Origin: Purshia tridentata
Taxonomy: Eukaryota; Streptophyta; Magnoliopsida; Rosales; Rosaceae
Direction of reading: 5' to 3'
DNA length: 64,000 nt
Assembly: GCA_003254885.1 (NCBI GenBank)
Contig: QANT01007153.1
Location: 1 to 64,000 of the forward strand
In this document: positions 62,248 to 64,000 of the stretch, one piece after another
How positions within the stretch are numbered: the first letter of the stretch is position 1
Layout: each line of letters opens with the position of its first letter
Made by a program: the position numbers and the translations under genes
The notes under the pieces: generated by a model
What the model was told of the DNA's origin: nothing
The model's database searches: none
What the model saw: the letters and a program-made list of their open reading frames with translations, nothing else

Positions 62248-63807
62248 GTGTGTGTCGCACTCACAATGCTGTGATAGAAATTTCACACAAAACATGTGGT
62301 AGCCAAAACAAGCTTATGAGGGAATCAGATATGCTTTGGCTTTATCAAAGGGTTTTTATGTCATTTTGTGTGATCTCCGTGCCACACAGATTTTTATGGT
62401 AAGTCGATGCATGCACACACACACACACATATATATATATAAACTGAGATTAATGTAAGGGAATTGTCATCTAAGGTCATGAGTTTTTAAACCCCCTTTC
62501 TCACTTGAAATTCTCTGTTGGAGTTTCCGAATATATTCAAGCAAAGTCATATTAGGCATTTTGATTTTGTGGAAGTGTAGTTTGCCCATTACTCATTTTG
62601 CCCCTGTAAAGTAGGCAATTATGTACACTCTGGTGCCTTCAAGACAGCCTCACGTTTCATCATTCAAATAATATCATGCAAGTTATTAACACATTAAATT
62701 TGACAGATAGATAAGTTTGGGTTGAAATTGACGTGCAACTTGACACCTCTCTCTCTCTCTCTCTCGTTCCCACATGTAAAGCTAGACCAACCATGACTTC
62801 TGCACAATCTTATGTGCACATCATATATAAAATCTTGTTATATATTCTCTATAACTTCCATATCTCTGTGTATGATTTGTGTACAGAAAGTTTTCCAACT
62901 TTGTTCGAGCCAGACGTTAGATTAGGACTCCCTGCATCATCAGTGCACACGTGGACATAGCGCATAATGCCACATGGAGACGTCTGTGCATCTGTCATAT
63001 ACGACTGTGTATGGTCTTCTTTGGCCACTTGGTGTCAAGTGTCAACCATAATGAATTTCTCCCGTCCAAAATAATCCCAACTCCACACATCTAACAAACA
63101 CTACTGTTCTTATTGAGAATTGGAAATTTGGAACAACTTTGGGGTTACTTTCTTTCCACCCTACTGAAAAAAGTCAATATCGGATAGATACTGAGGATCC
63201 AATAGGCTCTAGATAGTAGACACCAACGTACATAGTCCAAAACATGTGTTATAGGTCCTTTAGTTTAGTGTTAGCCTAGATGGTTTAGGACCATCATTGA
63301 TTTGTTTTATGCCTAGCATGGCCATGGCAGCTGGGGTTACTTTGCTCCATATTTAAGGAACACTTTCTCATACTTGTCCTCAAGTGTTTGCCGCATAATG
63401 CTGAAGGAATAAGCAATAAGCAAGCTCTATTAGTAGACACTGCAGTTGTGCTAGCACTTAATGATATAGAACTTGCCTTATGATGGTGATTTTTGTGGGC
63501 ACGACAGGTTATGAAAAAAGGAACAGCAGGTCCACTTGAGTCAAGCTCAACCATATTTATGTGGCCAAAACTGATTGCCCTTCCCTCTCTGCATTGATTT
63601 TTACATGCACTATTTGCTGTGGTTACCCTTATTTCTTTTTTCCCATCATCTCTCAGCAATCAACTAAAATGCAAACTTTGTCTGATTGTATTTCATCCAG
63701 CATAATGGCCCAGCTGTGGTGCCCTTGCCCTCAAAATGAGCGAAATATTCCAAAATTCCAAATCAACATCTTGGACCTTATCCTTTTCCCCTAGTTATTC
63801 ATACTGA

Positions 63808-63809
<2 letters not shown>

Positions 63810-63860
<51 letters not shown>

Positions 63861-63876
63861 NTTTTTTTTTTTTTTT
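63810..63876. other. Long poly-T run with single N (assembly join)
   Basis: About 67 bases of T are interrupted by N at 63861. This is longer than any other homopolymer here and probably marks a contig join. Confidence 0.8.
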
Positions 63877-64000
63877 CTTTTTAGCATTTGAGATGCAGTA
63901 AGGACCTTATCCAGCTTAAGGGCTGATATGATACAAGAATCTCTGCTTAGAGAGGCATCAAATGCAAAGAAATAGTATCCAATGATGAAAATAACTGAAC

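Larger units (their letters stand above)
61230..64000. other. PIF-like promoter/leader and unassigned right end
   Basis: The first kilobase is upstream of the PIF-like gene and probably includes its leader, with a GCA/TGC microsatellite at 62004-62027 and a G-box at 62033-62038. Beyond 62150 are CT repeats (about 62745-62765), a G-box near 62947, and two poly-T runs with N. Frames at 62160-62402 and 63294-63659 match no family. The final 120 bases have one open minus-strand frame, too short to assign. Confidence 0.5.

Noticed and set aside
63294-63659. 121-codon minus-strand frame near the right end
   Set aside because: No family resemblance, and the start is uncertain; possibly non-coding transcript DNA.
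63877-64000. Short open minus-strand frame (about 41 codons) at the right edge
   Set aside because: It reads like possible protein, but a run this short is expected by chance in six frames, and it runs into the poly-T/N join.
1-64000. CRISPR arrays, operons, bacterial-type terminators, viral insertions
   Set aside because: The window is plant nuclear DNA. The repeats seen are coding minisatellites or microsatellites, and no viral or bacterial reading frames were recognised.

Overview
The window is nuclear DNA from a dicot plant. The genes have short GT-AG introns, the intergenic DNA is AT-rich, and the proteins belong to land-plant-only families (class II formin with a PTEN-like domain, DUF538, WEB family, DUF863, plant calmodulin-binding protein, PIF-type bHLH). 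Gene style and a palindromic GAGGGATCCCTC repeat near 49.8 kb suggest Rosaceae, perhaps Prunus. That placement is an inference from memory, not a search. I see no transposase, reverse transcriptase, organellar or bacterial genes.

Layout from left to right: (1) 1-2819 minus, 5' half of a class II formin cut by the window edge; (2) 2820-8554, a long intergenic stretch with five CACGTG G-boxes between 4.17 and 5.93 kb; (3) 8555-13568 minus, CDK-related kinase of the At1g54610 group; (4) 17228-19239 minus, HNH-nuclease-like protein; (5) 19941-21768 minus, DUF538 protein; (6) 23053-25286 plus, WEB-family coiled-coil protein; (7) 30459-33907 plus, LRR receptor kinase matching At1g74360/NILR1; (8) 36047-36551 plus, dCTP pyrophosphatase-like MazG protein; (9) 39274-39777, non-autonomous Mutator-like element with a 9-bp target duplication; (10) 40935-45648 plus, DUF863 protein with leader exons from about 40.48 kb; (11) 46527-49121 minus, FMO GS-OX-like flavin monooxygenase; (12) 49.7-50.5 kb, local duplications; (13) 54138-57839 plus, repeat-rich calmodulin-binding protein with three leader exons; (14) 59167-61229 minus, PIF7-like bHLH; (15) 61230-64000, no convincing gene.

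Exon structures were built by hand from frame continuity, GT/AG sites and protein-family knowledge. All listed coding exons join in frame with no internal stop. The genes are unrelated in function and do not form a cluster or pathway. Several touch light or defence biology (PIF, WEB, NILR1-like, FMO), but I see no evidence that they act together. The most unusual features are the three independent tandem-repeat expansions in the calmodulin-binding protein, one of them inside its conserved C-terminal domain, and the short upstream ORFs. Four isolated N characters look like assembly joins. I found no convincing undescribed biological system.
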